Below are positions 50,835-60,262 of a stretch of 64,000 nt of DNA, one piece after another. Made by a program: the position numbers and the translations under genes. Positions within the stretch are counted from its first letter, which is position 1. Every line of letters starts with the position of its first letter. The stretch spans positions 124,001-188,000 of the forward strand of contig NC_014011.1 in assembly GCF_000025885.1 (NCBI RefSeq), in the 5' to 3' direction. Source of the DNA: Aminobacterium colombiense DSM 12261. Lineage in GTDB: Bacteria; Synergistota; Synergistia; Synergistales; Aminobacteriaceae. The notes beneath the pieces are model-generated. The model searched no databases and was not told the DNA's origin. It was given only the letters and a program-made list of their open reading frames with translations.

Positions 50835-53459
50835 ATGGATATTTCAAAATTTACAAAAAAATCACAAGAAGCACTGTCTTCAGCTCAAGACATGGCCCTT
50901 CGCTGGGGGCAGCAGGAAGTAGATGGTGAACATTTGCTTCTGGCCCTTCTCGAGCAGTCTGAAGGGCTGATTCCCCGTATACTTCAGAAAATGAACGTGC
51001 CTGTTGATGCCTTGAAAAAGGATGTGGAGCGGGAACTAGAAAAACGTCCGCGAGTTTCCGGGCCGGGATTGGAGCCGGGGAAGATCTATATTTCTCGCCG
51101 TGTTTCTCAAATTCTTGTACAGGCGCAGGAACGGGCAGAGCGATTGAAAGATGAATATGTTTCTGTGGAGCACATTTTTTCATGCTTTTTAGAAGAGGGT
51201 TCCGCTACAGCAGCGGGTCGGATTATTGCCGGATACAACATAACCATAGAGTCTTTTCTTGAAACATTGACCGCGGTTCGGGGATCTCAGCGGGTAAGCA
51301 GCGAAAATCCGGAAGAAACCTACGAGGCCCTTGATAAATACGGTCGAGACCTGGTAAAAATGGCACGCCTTGGAAAGCTGGATCCTGTGATAGGCAGGGA
51401 TGAGGAAGTGCGGAGGGTTATTCGGATACTCAGCCGAAAAACGAAGAACAATCCTGTGCTGATAGGCGATCCGGGCGTGGGTAAAACAGCCATTGTTGAA
51501 GGGCTTGCCCAGCGGATTGTTCGGGGGGACGTTCCGGAAGGGCTAAAGGATCGAAGCATTTTTGCCCTCGATATGGGGTCTCTTGTGGCCGGAGCTAAAT
51601 ATAGAGGGGAGTTTGAAGAACGCCTTAAGGCTGTTTTGAATGAAATAAAGACCAGCGAGGGGCGGATTATTCTTTTTATTGATGAACTGCATACCATAGT
51701 AGGAGCAGGCGCGGCGGAAGGGGCTATTGATGCGGGGAACATGCTGAAGCCCATGCTGGCCAGGGGAGAGCTTCACTGTATTGGCGCTACAACTATCGAT
51801 GAATATCGGAAGCGTATCGAAAAGGACGCGGCTCTGGCCCGGCGTTTCCAGCCGGTTTTGGTAGAACAGCCTGATGTGGAAGATACCATTTCTATTTTGA
51901 GGGGTTTGAAAGAACGACTGGAGGTCCATCACGGCGTGCGTATTCGGGACAATGCCCTTGTGGGGGCGGCGGTACTTTCAAACCGTTATATAACTGATCG
52001 CTTTTTGCCTGATAAAGCCATTGATCTTGTTGATGAGGCCTGTGCCATGATCCGGACGGAGATCGATTCTTTGCCCGCTGAACTCGACGCGGCATCCCGA
52101 AAGGTGATGCAGCTTGAGATAGAGGAGGCGGCGCTCAAAAAAGAAAAAGACGCGGCCAGTCTTGAACGTCTGAGTGTTCTCCAGAAGGAACTTCAGGAGG
52201 CCCGGGAAGAAGCAGATGCCCTTCGTGCTCAGTATGAGAGCGAAAAAGAAGTCATCTCTAAAGTTCGCAAGATGCGCGAAGAAATTGACGCTGTAAAAAG
52301 AGAGATAGAAAAGGCTGAGCGGGAATATGATTTGAATAAGGCGGCGGAATTAAAACACGGGCGCCTTCCAGAATTACAGCAGCAGTTGAAAAAAGAAGAG
52401 GGGGCTCATGCCGCTGGACAAGAAGGGGATCAGCTTTTGCGGGAAGAAGTTACTGAAGATGAGATTGCCGAGATCGTTAGCCGCTGGACAGGCATTCCTG
52501 TGACTCGCCTTATGGAGGGGGAGCGGGAGAAACTTTTGAAGCTCGACGAGATTCTCCATCAGCGGGTTATTGGACAAGACGAGGCTGTTGAACTTGTGGC
52601 TGATGCGGTGATACGGGCACGGTCAGGCATCAAGGATCCCCGCAGGCCTGTAGGGTCCTTTATTTTTCTTGGTCCCACAGGGGTGGGAAAGACTGAGCTG
52701 GCTAAGACCCTTGCCGAGGCGTTGTTCGATAGTGAAGATAATATGATCCGTATCGATATGTCGGAATACATGGAAAAATTCTCTGTATCAAGGCTTATCG
52801 GAGCCCCCCCTGGCTATGTTGGATATGAGGAAGGTGGTCAGCTTACTGAGGCGGTGCGGCGTCGCCCCTATTCTGTGATTCTTTTTGATGAGATAGAGAA
52901 AGCTCACCACGATGTTTTCAATGTTTTGCTTCAAATCCTTGACGATGGCAGGGTTACAGACAGTCAGGGCCATGTGGTGGATTTTAAGAATACAGTAATC
53001 ATCATGACGAGTAATATAGGGGCTCCCCTTCTTCTTGAGGGGATCACTGGAGACGGGCAGATCAAAGAAGATGCTCGCGAGGCTGTGATGAAAGAGCTGC
53101 GCCAGGCCTTTCGGCCGGAATTTCTGAACAGGGTTGATGATGTGGTTCTATTCAAGCCACTCCAGAGGCATGAGATACGCCAGATTGTCAAGCTATTAGC
53201 ACAAGAGCTTCAGAAGCGTTTGAAAGATCATAGGATTGATCTTGAATTGTCAGAAGAAGCGGTAGACTATATTGCCGATGCAGGGTACGATCCAGTTTTT
53301 GGAGCCCGTCCCTTGAAGCGTTTCATCGTAAAACAGCTGGAAACCAGAATGGCACGATCTCTTGTGGCTGGAGAGGTTCGGGAAGGGAGCAAGGTATATG
53401 TCACAGTGAAAGACAAGGCCCTTGCATTTCAAACGAATCCTCCCCATCCTGACTGTTAA
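50835..53459 (+). CDS. clpB: ATP-dependent disaggregase ClpB
   Basis: This 874-residue Hsp100 has the N-terminal Clp-N repeat domain (residues 1-145) and AAA-1 with Walker [14 protein letters not shown] at about 212 and [16 protein letters not shown] long coiled-coil M domain (about 410-530) distinguishes ClpB from ClpA/ClpC, and AAA-2 has Walker [14 protein letters not shown] at about 612. The C-terminal ClpB D2-small domain follows ([20 protein letters not shown]). It has no ClpP-binding loop, as expected for ClpB. GGAGG is 3 nt from the ATG at 50829 but 9 nt from the ATG at 50835, so the latter is preferred. It works with DnaK/DnaJ on protein aggregates. Confidence 0.96.
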   Translation: MDISKFTKKSQEALSSAQDMALRWGQQEVDGEHLLLALLEQSEGLIPRILQKMNVPVDALKKDVERELEKRPRVSGPGLEPGKIYISRRVSQILVQAQERAERLKDEYVSVEHIFSCFLEEGSATAAGRIIAGYNITIESFLETLTAVRGSQRVSSENPEETYEALDKYGRDLVKMARLGKLDPVIGRDEEVRRVIRILSRKTKNNPVLIGDPGVGKTAIVEGLAQRIVRGDVPEGLKDRSIFALDMGSLVAGAKYRGEFEERLKAVLNEIKTSEGRIILFIDELHTIVGAGAAEGAIDAGNMLKPMLARGELHCIGATTIDEYRKRIEKDAALARRFQPVLVEQPDVEDTISILRGLKERLEVHHGVRIRDNALVGAAVLSNRYITDRFLPDKAIDLVDEACAMIRTEIDSLPAELDAASRKVMQLEIEEAALKKEKDAASLERLSVLQKELQEAREEADALRAQYESEKEVISKVRKMREEIDAVKREIEKAEREYDLNKAAELKHGRLPELQQQLKKEEGAHAAGQEGDQLLREEVTEDEIAEIVSRWTGIPVTRLMEGEREKLLKLDEILHQRVIGQDEAVELVADAVIRARSGIKDPRRPVGSFIFLGPTGVGKTELAKTLAEALFDSEDNMIRIDMSEYMEKFSVSRLIGAPPGYVGYEEGGQLTEAVRRRPYSVILFDEIEKAHHDVFNVLLQILDDGRVTDSQGHVVDFKNTVIIMTSNIGAPLLLEGITGDGQIKEDAREAVMKELRQAFRPEFLNRVDDVVLFKPLQRHEIRQIVKLLAQELQKRLKDHRIDLELSEEAVDYIADAGYDPVFGARPLKRFIVKQLETRMARSLVAGEVREGSKVYVTVKDKALAFQTNPPHPDC

Positions 53460-53502
53460 AGCAGAGAGTTGGCAACCTTCGTTATATTAATTGGGTATAC
53501 AT

Positions 53503-53535
53503 AAACGGGCCGGGATTTTCCAGGCCCGTTTGTAT
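53503..53535 (+). terminator. Intrinsic terminator after clpB
   Basis: AAACGGGCC (53503-53511) and GGCCCGTTT (53523-53531) form a perfect 9-bp stem over an 11-nt loop, followed by G and a short T-containing tract. It closes clpB before the dipeptidase operon. Confidence 0.8.
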
Positions 53536-53600
53536 CGTATAATGGAACCTCTATAGTCTAGGGAAAATTGCTTTTAACTCTTTTCAAAGGGGCTGACAAC

Positions 53601-55217
53601 GTGAATCGGAGAAAAAAATGCCTTGGGCTTGCGTGGGCGGTGCCTTTCTGTTGCTTATTAGTACTCGTTTCCACTCCTTCCTGGGCTTGTACAGCTGTTC
53701 TTGTGGGGAGATCCGCGAGCGCGGATGGTTCTGTGATCAATTCTCATACTGCTGATAATTGGTATGATGCAAATCTAAGGGTGGTAAAAGGACAAAAATA
53801 CTCTCCGGGAACGATGATGGATGTTTACATCAACCTTTTAGGAGAAGACGCGAACCCGCCTCGGGTGATCGGCCAAATTCCTCAGGCTGAAGAAACCTAC
53901 ACATATTTCCACATAGGCTATTCCTGCTTCAACGAGCATCAGCTCTCCATCGGTGAGAGTACTGTTGGGCAGAAAGACGAATTAAGCGCTTTCCTTCCTG
54001 ATGCGAAAGGGATTCTTACCATTGAGCAGTTGGAAATTATAGCTCTTCAACGAACAAAAACTGCTCGCGAAGCCATTAAACTTATGGGGGAGCTTGCTGA
54101 AACCTATGGATTTCTTCCTTCCTGTGTTGGTCAGGGCGAGGCTCTTACCATTGCCGATCCCAATGAGGCCTGGATTTTTGAGATTCGCAGTGTTGGTTTC
54201 ATGTGGAAACCGGGAAGCGGCATCCCGGGGGCTGTCTGGGCAGCTCAGCGAGTGCCTGACGATGAAGTTGCTGTGGTAACCAACGGAAGCGTTATTACAG
54301 AGATTGATCTGAGTCAGCCCAGCTATTTTATGGCTTCTAAGAATTATCAGGATGTAGCTATACAGCATGGCTGGTACAAGCCAGGCTCCGGATGCCCTTT
54401 TAACTGGAGGGAAGCCTACTCCCCCCGTTCTGGGTATTGGTCTATGTATAGCGACTGGATTCGGCAAAGGCTCCATTATCTTTTTAAAACACTGGATCCT
54501 TCCAAGGAATGGGATCCGAACGCAGATGTTTCTTTTTATCCCTTTTCTATTAAGCCAAAGAAAAAAATATCCGTTCAAGATGTGATGACCATGCAACGTT
54601 CTACCCTTGAAGGAACGCCTTTCAACATGGAGGATAATCCAGCCTGGCTTGTTCCCGATGTTAATGGCAAACTTGTAAAAAGCGAGTTGGCAACTCCCTT
54701 CCCAGACAACTCTATGCGTGACCTCTTGAATATTCCATATCACCGGCCTATTTCGGCTAAAACATCCTATAGTTTTGTTTCACAATCCAGAAGCTGGCTT
54801 CCTGCCCCTGTAGGCGGAATATTGTGGTTTTCTATGGGACATCCCCATATGGGAGTTTATGTGCCGGTTTATGCTGGAACCACCATTATCCCGAAAGAAT
54901 GGCAAAATTTCAAGATAGGCCGTTTTGACCAATCTTCTGCCAGATGGGTATTCTATTTGGCTGCTGATCTGGTGAATCGGCGTTATCAATTAGCTTTTCG
55001 AGATATGGAGCAGGTTCGCGTTCCCTTTGAAAGGGAATTGTTTGAGAAACAGGCAGAGATTGAAAAAAAGGCAGTGAAATTGTGGAGCTCTTCTCCAGAG
55101 TTGGGTACCGCTTATTTGAATGAGATTTCTAACAATGGGATGAAAGATGCCATGGAAAAATGGTGGGATCTCTGTACCCTTCTCATCTCCAAATATATGT
55201 GGGGCAGGGTCTGGTGA
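53601..55217 (+). CDS. Secreted C69-family dipeptidase (copy 1)
   Basis: This 538-residue protein is of peptidase family C69 (PepD-like Ntn hydrolases). The signal peptide ends S-W-A before Cys30, which becomes the N-terminal nucleophile (CTAVLVGRSASADGSVINSHTADN). GESTVGQKDELSAF, ALQRTKTAREAIKLMGELAETYGF and WIFEIRSVGFMWKPGSG are family-typical. It would hydrolyse dipeptides in the envelope or outside. The start is the GTG at 53601, with AAGGGG upstream; an extension to 53568 is open but lacks an RBS. The stop overlaps the start zone of the sensor kinase gene. A paralogue of identical length lies at 61568. Confidence 0.92.
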   Translation: MNRRKKCLGLAWAVPFCCLLVLVSTPSWACTAVLVGRSASADGSVINSHTADNWYDANLRVVKGQKYSPGTMMDVYINLLGEDANPPRVIGQIPQAEETYTYFHIGYSCFNEHQLSIGESTVGQKDELSAFLPDAKGILTIEQLEIIALQRTKTAREAIKLMGELAETYGFLPSCVGQGEALTIADPNEAWIFEIRSVGFMWKPGSGIPGAVWAAQRVPDDEVAVVTNGSVITEIDLSQPSYFMASKNYQDVAIQHGWYKPGSGCPFNWREAYSPRSGYWSMYSDWIRQRLHYLFKTLDPSKEWDPNADVSFYPFSIKPKKKISVQDVMTMQRSTLEGTPFNMEDNPAWLVPDVNGKLVKSELATPFPDNSMRDLLNIPYHRPISAKTSYSFVSQSRSWLPAPVGGILWFSMGHPHMGVYVPVYAGTTIIPKEWQNFKIGRFDQSSARWVFYLAADLVNRRYQLAFRDMEQVRVPFERELFEKQAEIEKKAVKLWSSSPELGTAYLNEISNNGMKDAMEKWWDLCTLLISKYMWGRVW

Positions 55218-55219
55218 GA

Positions 55220-57169
55220 ATGAGAAAAAGGTTTCGGATAGCAGCTTTTCTTTTTACCGCTTTTCTGATTGTTTTTATCTCTCTTTCTCCGAGCCGGGGG
55301 GCTGGCGCGGGAGGCCGAGTTATTTATGCGGTAGGGGACCGGGCACTGGATCCCTTTGAATTTATTAGCGAAACACAAGTACCGACGGGGTTCCTTGTTG
55401 AGCTTTTACAATCTATCGCCAGACAGAAAGAGCTTTCTTTAAACTTCAGAATGGTACGTTGGCAAGAAGTTCCAGCGCTTCTTTATTCTTCCCATGTGGA
55501 TCTGTTGCTAGGAGTGGCAGATGCTCGTGGCAATGATGCCATATTGCCTCGTTTAGCGCCTGTGGTAAATATTCCACCGTCTTCTTCACAAACAGACCAG
55601 CGTGGAGTTGGGTTGCCTAATGTTTCTGGAAAAGAAATAGGACAATATTATTTCTCCCTTCCAGTGCTTAAAGTTCCCTATTCCATTTTTACACGAAAAG
55701 GCTTGGGCGGCAGCCGCTTGAGTGACGTTTCCGGTAAAGCCATTGTTGTAGAGCAGGGCAGCGCTGAAGAAGAATATCTCCGCTTGAGCGGCCTGGCTTC
55801 AGAGATCGTATTGGCAAGCCATCCGGTGGAGATCGTTCATCTTCTTTCATCGGGGCAATATGACTTTGCCCTCATGAACCTTTATCAGGGATTGGCTATC
55901 TGTAAAAAAATTTCTATTGCAAATGTGGTCGCCACGTCTTTGAACCTTTTTAGCAAAGATTGGGGATACACTGTTGCCCATGGGGATATATCTTTGGCGG
56001 GGATATTACGAGAAGGCCTTGCTGATTCCCGCCGCAATGGTACTTACGACAGGCTCTATCGCAAGTGGTTTGATGAATACAGGCAGGATGGGAGAATCGA
56101 TAAAGGACTGATAATAAAAGTAGTAGGCGGCTTTGCCATTGCTATAATCCTTATTCTCTTATGGAACTTGTCCCTTAAAAGACAGGTGACCAGGATTGTA
56201 AGAGAGAGAGAGAGGCTGATAGACTTTATTCGTGATGGTATTTTAGCTATAGATAATCGCGGTCGTATCACCCTTATTAACCGTTCTGCGCGCAAGCTTC
56301 TGAATATGACTTCTGATGTAGAAGGGCAGGATGTAGACAGCCTTGTGCCTGAAATCAACCTCACAGGGGTTCTAACGTCTGGGGAAACAGCCTATGACCT
56401 CGAACAGAACGTTGGGGGAACCCCCCTGGTAATAAACAAAATTCCTGTGGTGTTAAATAATCAAGTGGCTGGGGCCATTGCCAGTTTTCGTGACATGTCT
56501 GAAATTCATGCGATGGCAGAAGAGATGACAGGCGTTCGTATGTACGTGGATTCCTTACGGGTCCAGAACCATGAGTTTGTAAATAAACTCCAGGCCATCT
56601 CCGGTCTTATACAGCTGGGCAAATATGAGCGGGCTTTGACTTTTATCGCTCAGGAACAAGCTCCGGGACAAATAACGGCTTCTTTGATTGCAGAAAGAAT
56701 TAAGAACCCCGCGGTAGGGGGTATCCTTTTGGGGAAATTAGGGCGATGCCGAGAGTTGGGTATAGAGTGCGAGATTACTCCCGATAGTTATTGCGGCGAG
56801 CTTGCAGCAATCAGCGACCAGGCACTTGTCATTATCATCGGGAACCTCATGGAAAATGCCATAGAAGCTGTACTCAATCTTCGTGACCGGAAAGGTAAAA
56901 TATCTTTTTCTATTTTTGACGAGTCGAATCAGATAATGCTATGTGTTTGGGATAACGGGGGAAAACTTTCTAAAGAAAAGGCAAGTAAAATTTTTGAGAA
57001 AGGGTTTTCCACCAAAGCCCGTCCCCGTACTTCTGGATATGGACTTTACAACATCAGGAGAATGGTGGATGCGCTGGGGGGAGACATCTCTTTAGATTTC
57101 AGTTTTGATGAATTTACTGAGTTTATTGTTACCCTTCCCAATAGAGAAGGAGGAGATTTTTTTGAATAA
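55220..57169 (+). CDS. Sensor histidine kinase with amino-acid-binding-protein-like sensor (CitA/DcuS-type kinase)
   Basis: This roughly 649-residue protein has a signal or first helix (RIAAFLFTAFLIVFISLSP) and a periplasmic solute-binding family 3-like domain (about residues 35-285; LDPFEFISETQVPTGFLVELLQSIARQ, FTRKGLGGSRLSDVSGKAIVVEQGSAEEEYL). A membrane helix lies at about 296-318, and a PAS domain begins FIRDGILAIDNRGRITLINRSARKLLNM. The Spo0B-like H box has the phospho-acceptor His near residue 450 (RVQNHEFVNKLQAISGLIQLG), and the ATPase domain has N and G boxes (NLMENAIEAVLN, GYGLYNIRRMVDALGG). The start is ATG 55220 or GTG 55214, both coupled to the dipeptidase stop. It probably senses an extracellular amino acid or peptide product. 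Confidence 0.9.
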   Translation: MRKRFRIAAFLFTAFLIVFISLSPSRGAGAGGRVIYAVGDRALDPFEFISETQVPTGFLVELLQSIARQKELSLNFRMVRWQEVPALLYSSHVDLLLGVADARGNDAILPRLAPVVNIPPSSSQTDQRGVGLPNVSGKEIGQYYFSLPVLKVPYSIFTRKGLGGSRLSDVSGKAIVVEQGSAEEEYLRLSGLASEIVLASHPVEIVHLLSSGQYDFALMNLYQGLAICKKISIANVVATSLNLFSKDWGYTVAHGDISLAGILREGLADSRRNGTYDRLYRKWFDEYRQDGRIDKGLIIKVVGGFAIAIILILLWNLSLKRQVTRIVRERERLIDFIRDGILAIDNRGRITLINRSARKLLNMTSDVEGQDVDSLVPEINLTGVLTSGETAYDLEQNVGGTPLVINKIPVVLNNQVAGAIASFRDMSEIHAMAEEMTGVRMYVDSLRVQNHEFVNKLQAISGLIQLGKYERALTFIAQEQAPGQITASLIAERIKNPAVGGILLGKLGRCRELGIECEITPDSYCGELAAISDQALVIIIGNLMENAIEAVLNLRDRKGKISFSIFDESNQIMLCVWDNGGKLSKEKASKIFEKGFSTKARPRTSGYGLYNIRRMVDALGGDISLDFSFDEFTEFIVTLPNREGGDFFE

Positions 57170-57842
57170 GATAGAGGTTCTCGTAGTTGAGGATGATCCT
57201 ATGGTGGCGGAGATACACCAAAATTTTATTAATAGCTTAGAAGATTTTCGCGTTGTTGCAGTGGCTGGAGATGGCGCAAAAGCTCTTGAGCTGTTAGATG
57301 TGTTGCCGATTCGCCTTTTAATCCTTGATATCTTTCTTCCAGGTCTTGACGGTTTGAATACTCTGCGTAAAATACGAGAACTGCAAAAGAATGTTGACGT
57401 AATTATCGTTTCAGCATCCAGAGATGTAAGCACTGTAAACGAAGCTATTCAGGCTGGAGCATTCGATTATATTGTAAAGCCCTTTGTATATGAACGGTTG
57501 AAAGCCTCTTTGGAATCTTTCAGACAAATGGAAGTTAAGCTTAAAAGAGGGCCACGAGACGTGGATCAAGCAGATATAGACAGCCTTTTTCAGGTTAAAA
57601 GCTATAAAAATTACCAATCATCACTTCCTAAAGGTTTGAATCCGGAAATGCTGAAAAAGGTGGAGAGCCTTTTGCGGCGAACCAGCGATTCCCTTTCTGC
57701 TGTGGAAGTGGCGGAATCCCTTAATGTTTCGCGAATAACCGCAAGGCGGTATTTGGAATATTTTGTAGCTTCTGGGAAAGCTATAATGAAAAGGGAATAT
57801 CAGGATGTAGGACGTCCTATTAACAAATATAAACTCATTTAA
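57162..57842 (+). CDS. CitB/DcuR-type response regulator
   Basis: This 226-residue protein has an N-terminal receiver (VLVVEDDPMVAEIHQNF, phospho-acceptor Asp56 in LLILDIFLPGLDG, Lys in FDYIVKPF). A C-terminal helix-turn-helix of the CitB type follows (SLSAVEVAESLNVSRITARRYLEYFV). The start is the TTG at 57162, placed by AAGGAGGAG; it overlaps the kinase gene by 8 bp. With the upstream kinase it forms a CitAB-like system that may control the dipeptidases and the cluster at 58086. A strong terminator follows. Confidence 0.92.
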   Translation: MNKIEVLVVEDDPMVAEIHQNFINSLEDFRVVAVAGDGAKALELLDVLPIRLLILDIFLPGLDGLNTLRKIRELQKNVDVIIVSASRDVSTVNEAIQAGAFDYIVKPFVYERLKASLESFRQMEVKLKRGPRDVDQADIDSLFQVKSYKNYQSSLPKGLNPEMLKKVESLLRRTSDSLSAVEVAESLNVSRITARRYLEYFVASGKAIMKREYQDVGRPINKYKLI

Positions 57843-57870
57843 ACATAGCTACAGATTAATTTAGACGTTA

Positions 57871-57902
57871 TAGGGGGGCTTAAAGCCCCCCTATTGTTTT
57901 GT
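57871..57902 (+). terminator. Intrinsic terminator after the two-component operon
   Basis: TAGGGGGGCTT and AAGCCCCCCTA (57871-57893) form a nearly loopless perfect palindrome, followed by TTGTTTTGTT. It ends the C69-kinase-regulator operon. The remaining gap to 58085 is AT-rich and should hold the promoter of the next operon, though no consensus pair stands out. Confidence 0.9.
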
Positions 57903-58085
57903 TCATTTAGTTCAAATCTATAAAGCCAGACGTAGACTATATTGAGGATCTTTTTTTATTCTTTAATTTTAAACAAAACATTACACTCGTGAACGAAAAA
58001 AACTAAAATCTTGTTGTCCTGCCCTCTTCAAGCTACCATTTCATGCGAAAAATTGAACTTATTTATCTATTGAGGAGGGAAACAT

Positions 58086-58676
58086 ATGAAACTTAAGACA
58101 ATGAACCCAAAAAGCTTCTTGCTTTTTGGAGTGGTATTCCTTTCTGCCGCTCTTTTTTTTGCAGGCGCAGCAAGTGCTGCTGAAATGCCTGCTGTGGAAG
58201 CACCTGTTATTGTAACTACCTGTGGACAGAGTCCGGGCGCCGTCATGGTAAAAATGTCTCTTATGCAGTCTCAGATAACCCCTGCAGAGAATAAGAACAC
58301 CATTATCGCCAGCGATCTCGCCGGGAAAGGGTATAAGACCCTCATCGTCACCACTGGAACCAGCGGAAAGGGAATGGGGGCCGCGGGCACAGACGTCAAC
58401 AAAGAAATAGCCCGCTGCAAAGAACTCATAGAAGCCGCCAAAGCTGAGGGCATAGTTGTCATCACAGCCCACGTGGAAGGAATGGCCCGGCGGACAGACA
58501 GCGCTGACCAGGCTTCCATAGATGAAATAATGCCTCTTGGCGACGCCATACTCATCGTGGCCGGCAGCAACCCGGACGGTTACTTCACGAAGCTCGCGCA
58601 GGACAATGACAAGCCCCTTATTGAAGCAAAGGACGCTCTTTCCATTGGATCAAGCCTGAAGGAATTGAATAAGTAG
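58086..58676 (+). CDS. Exported DUF6305-like protein
   Basis: This 196-residue protein has a signal peptide (SFLLFGVVFLSAALFFAGAASA, cleaved before AEMPAVEAP). The mature part alternates strands and helices: APVIVTTCGQSPGAVMVKMSLMQ, GYKTLIVTTGTSGKGMGAAGTDVNKEIARCKELIEAAKAEGIVVITAHVEGMARRTD, then AILIVAGSNPDGYF. I believe it matches DUF6305, seen in Synergistota and relatives, though this is from memory of the family. No function is known. A strong RBS (GAGGAGG) precedes the ATG. It heads an operon with a DctM-like permease and is separated from it by a hairpin, so it may act as the substrate-binding component. Confidence 0.75.
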   Translation: MKLKTMNPKSFLLFGVVFLSAALFFAGAASAAEMPAVEAPVIVTTCGQSPGAVMVKMSLMQSQITPAENKNTIIASDLAGKGYKTLIVTTGTSGKGMGAAGTDVNKEIARCKELIEAAKAEGIVVITAHVEGMARRTDSADQASIDEIMPLGDAILIVAGSNPDGYFTKLAQDNDKPLIEAKDALSIGSSLKELNK

Positions 58677-58682
58677 CATCAT

Positions 58683-58705
58683 AGCCCCCGATGGAATCGG
58701 GGGCT
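58683..58705 (+). other. Intercistronic stem-loop between the DUF6305-like gene and the permease gene
   Basis: AGCCCCCGAT (58683-58692) pairs perfectly with ATCGGGGGCT (58696-58705) around a GGA loop, followed by AGTTTCC. The T-run is too short for an efficient terminator. It matches the hairpins after dctP, tctC and livJ in position. Confidence 0.75.
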
Positions 58706-58746
58706 AGTTTCCTCTACAACGAGAGATCAAGAAAGGAAATGACCTC

Positions 58747-60075
58747 ATGTTTATACATGCAGAAGTGATTTTACTTGTAATTGCCGTGGCCTTCTTTCTC
58801 CCGAAGGCCATGAAGCTGAGCACGGAGCTTTCCATGTTCGTTGCCGCCCTTGCGGGAGCGGCCGCCCACTCTGTAATGCTCCGCGTCACAGGAAGCCCTC
58901 ACAATCCCGTATCCATTCTTCCCATCCGGCATATTGTGGAAGGGGCCTTCACCTACTTTGACGTCTGCCTCATCTTCCTCACCGCCACCTTCTTCATGGC
59001 CCTTCTTCGTGAAAGCGGCGGGGTGGCCTTCATTGTACGGAAGATCGTTTCTACCTTCCACAAAAGACGAACAATCTGCCTTCTGCTCCTTACTTTCGTT
59101 CTCCTTCTTCCCGGAGCCCTTACCGGGTCGGGAGCGACAACGGTTCTTACCGTAGGCGCCCTTGTGGGAGCAGTGCTTTCAGCTATGGGCGTGGATGAGA
59201 CGAAACGGGCCGCCATCATCTTTTTAGGAGCGGCCATGAGCGCCGCGGCGCCTCCCATCAACCTCTGGGCCATGATGGCCGCCGCAGGCGCCAACATGCC
59301 CTATGTGGGGTTTGGGAAACCCCTTCTTGTCCTTTCAGTGGCGGGAGCCCTTTTCTCAATGTTCTGGCTCGCGGGACGGGGAGAGGGACAGGTGGACCTC
59401 GACAAGGCTCTGGCGAACCTGCCTGAAGTTCAGGAGGGGCAGAGCTGGTTCAGGGTGACCTTCCCCTTCGCCCTGCTGCTGGCCCTTGTTCTGGCGGGAC
59501 GGATCTGGCCTTTCTCCATGCCCGTATTGGGACTGCCCCTGCTTTTCATGATCGCGTCCTTTGCCGTCGTGCTGCTGAGCCCCAAACGCCTTCATGTCTG
59601 GTCAGTCGCCTGCGCAACCGTCCATAACCTGACCACCCTCGTGGGGATCATGGTGGTGGTGGGCATCCTGATCCAGATCATGGCCCTGAGCGGAGCCCGG
59701 GGGCTCATCTCCCTGGCGGTGGTCACCCTTCCCCTGGGCGTGCTCTTTGCCACCCTCTTCATTATCCTGCCCCTTTCGGAAGGGCTGGTGCAGTATGCGG
59801 TGGCCCCCCTTATCGGCGTGCCCCTCATCATGCTTTTCAACATGCGGGGTTTAGATCCCATCATAGCCCTGTCGGCCATGGCCGTCATATGGCCTCTGGG
59901 CGACTGTCTGCCTCCCACCGCCGTTGTGGGACGGGCCACAGTAATGGAGCTGGGATATACGGGGCGGTACTTTCAGGATTTTGTGAAGGCCTGCCTGGTG
60001 CCCATGGCCTTCATCGCCATGCTGGGGACCCTCTTTCTCATATTTAGCACCAGATTGTCATTTCTTGGAGGCTAG
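58747..60075 (+). CDS. DctM-like permease (ion transporter superfamily)
   Basis: This 442-residue polytopic protein has about 11-12 hydrophobic segments. PGALTGSGATTVLTVGALVGAVLSAMGVDETKRAAIIFLGAAMSAAAPPINLWAMMAA closely parallels the G-S-G-A-x-x-A-T-I-G ... P-P-S segment of DctM. A second half has LPLSEGLVQYAVAPLIGVPLIMLF and PLGDCLPPTAVVGRATVME, as in the two-repeat IT superfamily. It is likely the transport subunit of an organic-acid or amino-acid-derivative uptake system with the exported protein upstream. Its stop (TAG) directly abuts the next ATG. Codon use is strongly C/G-ending compared with neighbours, suggesting different ancestry. Confidence 0.8.
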   Translation: MFIHAEVILLVIAVAFFLPKAMKLSTELSMFVAALAGAAAHSVMLRVTGSPHNPVSILPIRHIVEGAFTYFDVCLIFLTATFFMALLRESGGVAFIVRKIVSTFHKRRTICLLLLTFVLLLPGALTGSGATTVLTVGALVGAVLSAMGVDETKRAAIIFLGAAMSAAAPPINLWAMMAAAGANMPYVGFGKPLLVLSVAGALFSMFWLAGRGEGQVDLDKALANLPEVQEGQSWFRVTFPFALLLALVLAGRIWPFSMPVLGLPLLFMIASFAVVLLSPKRLHVWSVACATVHNLTTLVGIMVVVGILIQIMALSGARGLISLAVVTLPLGVLFATLFIILPLSEGLVQYAVAPLIGVPLIMLFNMRGLDPIIALSAMAVIWPLGDCLPPTAVVGRATVMELGYTGRYFQDFVKACLVPMAFIAMLGTLFLIFSTRLSFLGG

Positions 60076-60246
60076 ATGACCATGATACTTACAAATACCA
60101 TCGTTATGTACCTGTATTACGCCATAACCCTCTTCTTCGGGGGGGCAATAGTGTACAACCTCATCAAGACAGAAAAAGCCCAGGACGCGGTGCTCTACTG
60201 CATCATCCTCATGCCCTTCGTGCTGAGGCTCCTTCGGTTGAAGTAG
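60076..60246 (+). CDS. Small membrane protein (56 aa)
   Basis: This short ORF, MTMILTNTIVMYLYYAITLF to LRLLRLK, starts immediately after the permease stop and has TTGGAGG as RBS at 60065-60070. Two hydrophobic stretches (about residues 3-27 and 38-52) flank a charged turn IKTEKAQDA, giving a two-helix hairpin with a basic C-terminus. Base composition matches the surrounding operon. No family is recognised. By position and topology it could be the small permease subunit of a tripartite system, analogous to DctQ or TctB but much smaller. Confidence 0.75.
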   Translation: MTMILTNTIVMYLYYAITLFFGGAIVYNLIKTEKAQDAVLYCIILMPFVLRLLRLK

Positions 60247-60262
60247 AAGTGAGGTGGGGAGA

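Noticed and set aside
53982-54743. 253-codon minus-strand frame across the first C69 gene
   Set aside because: Antisense shadow of a gene with a clear catalytic Cys and signal peptide; a similar shadow occurs in the paralogue.
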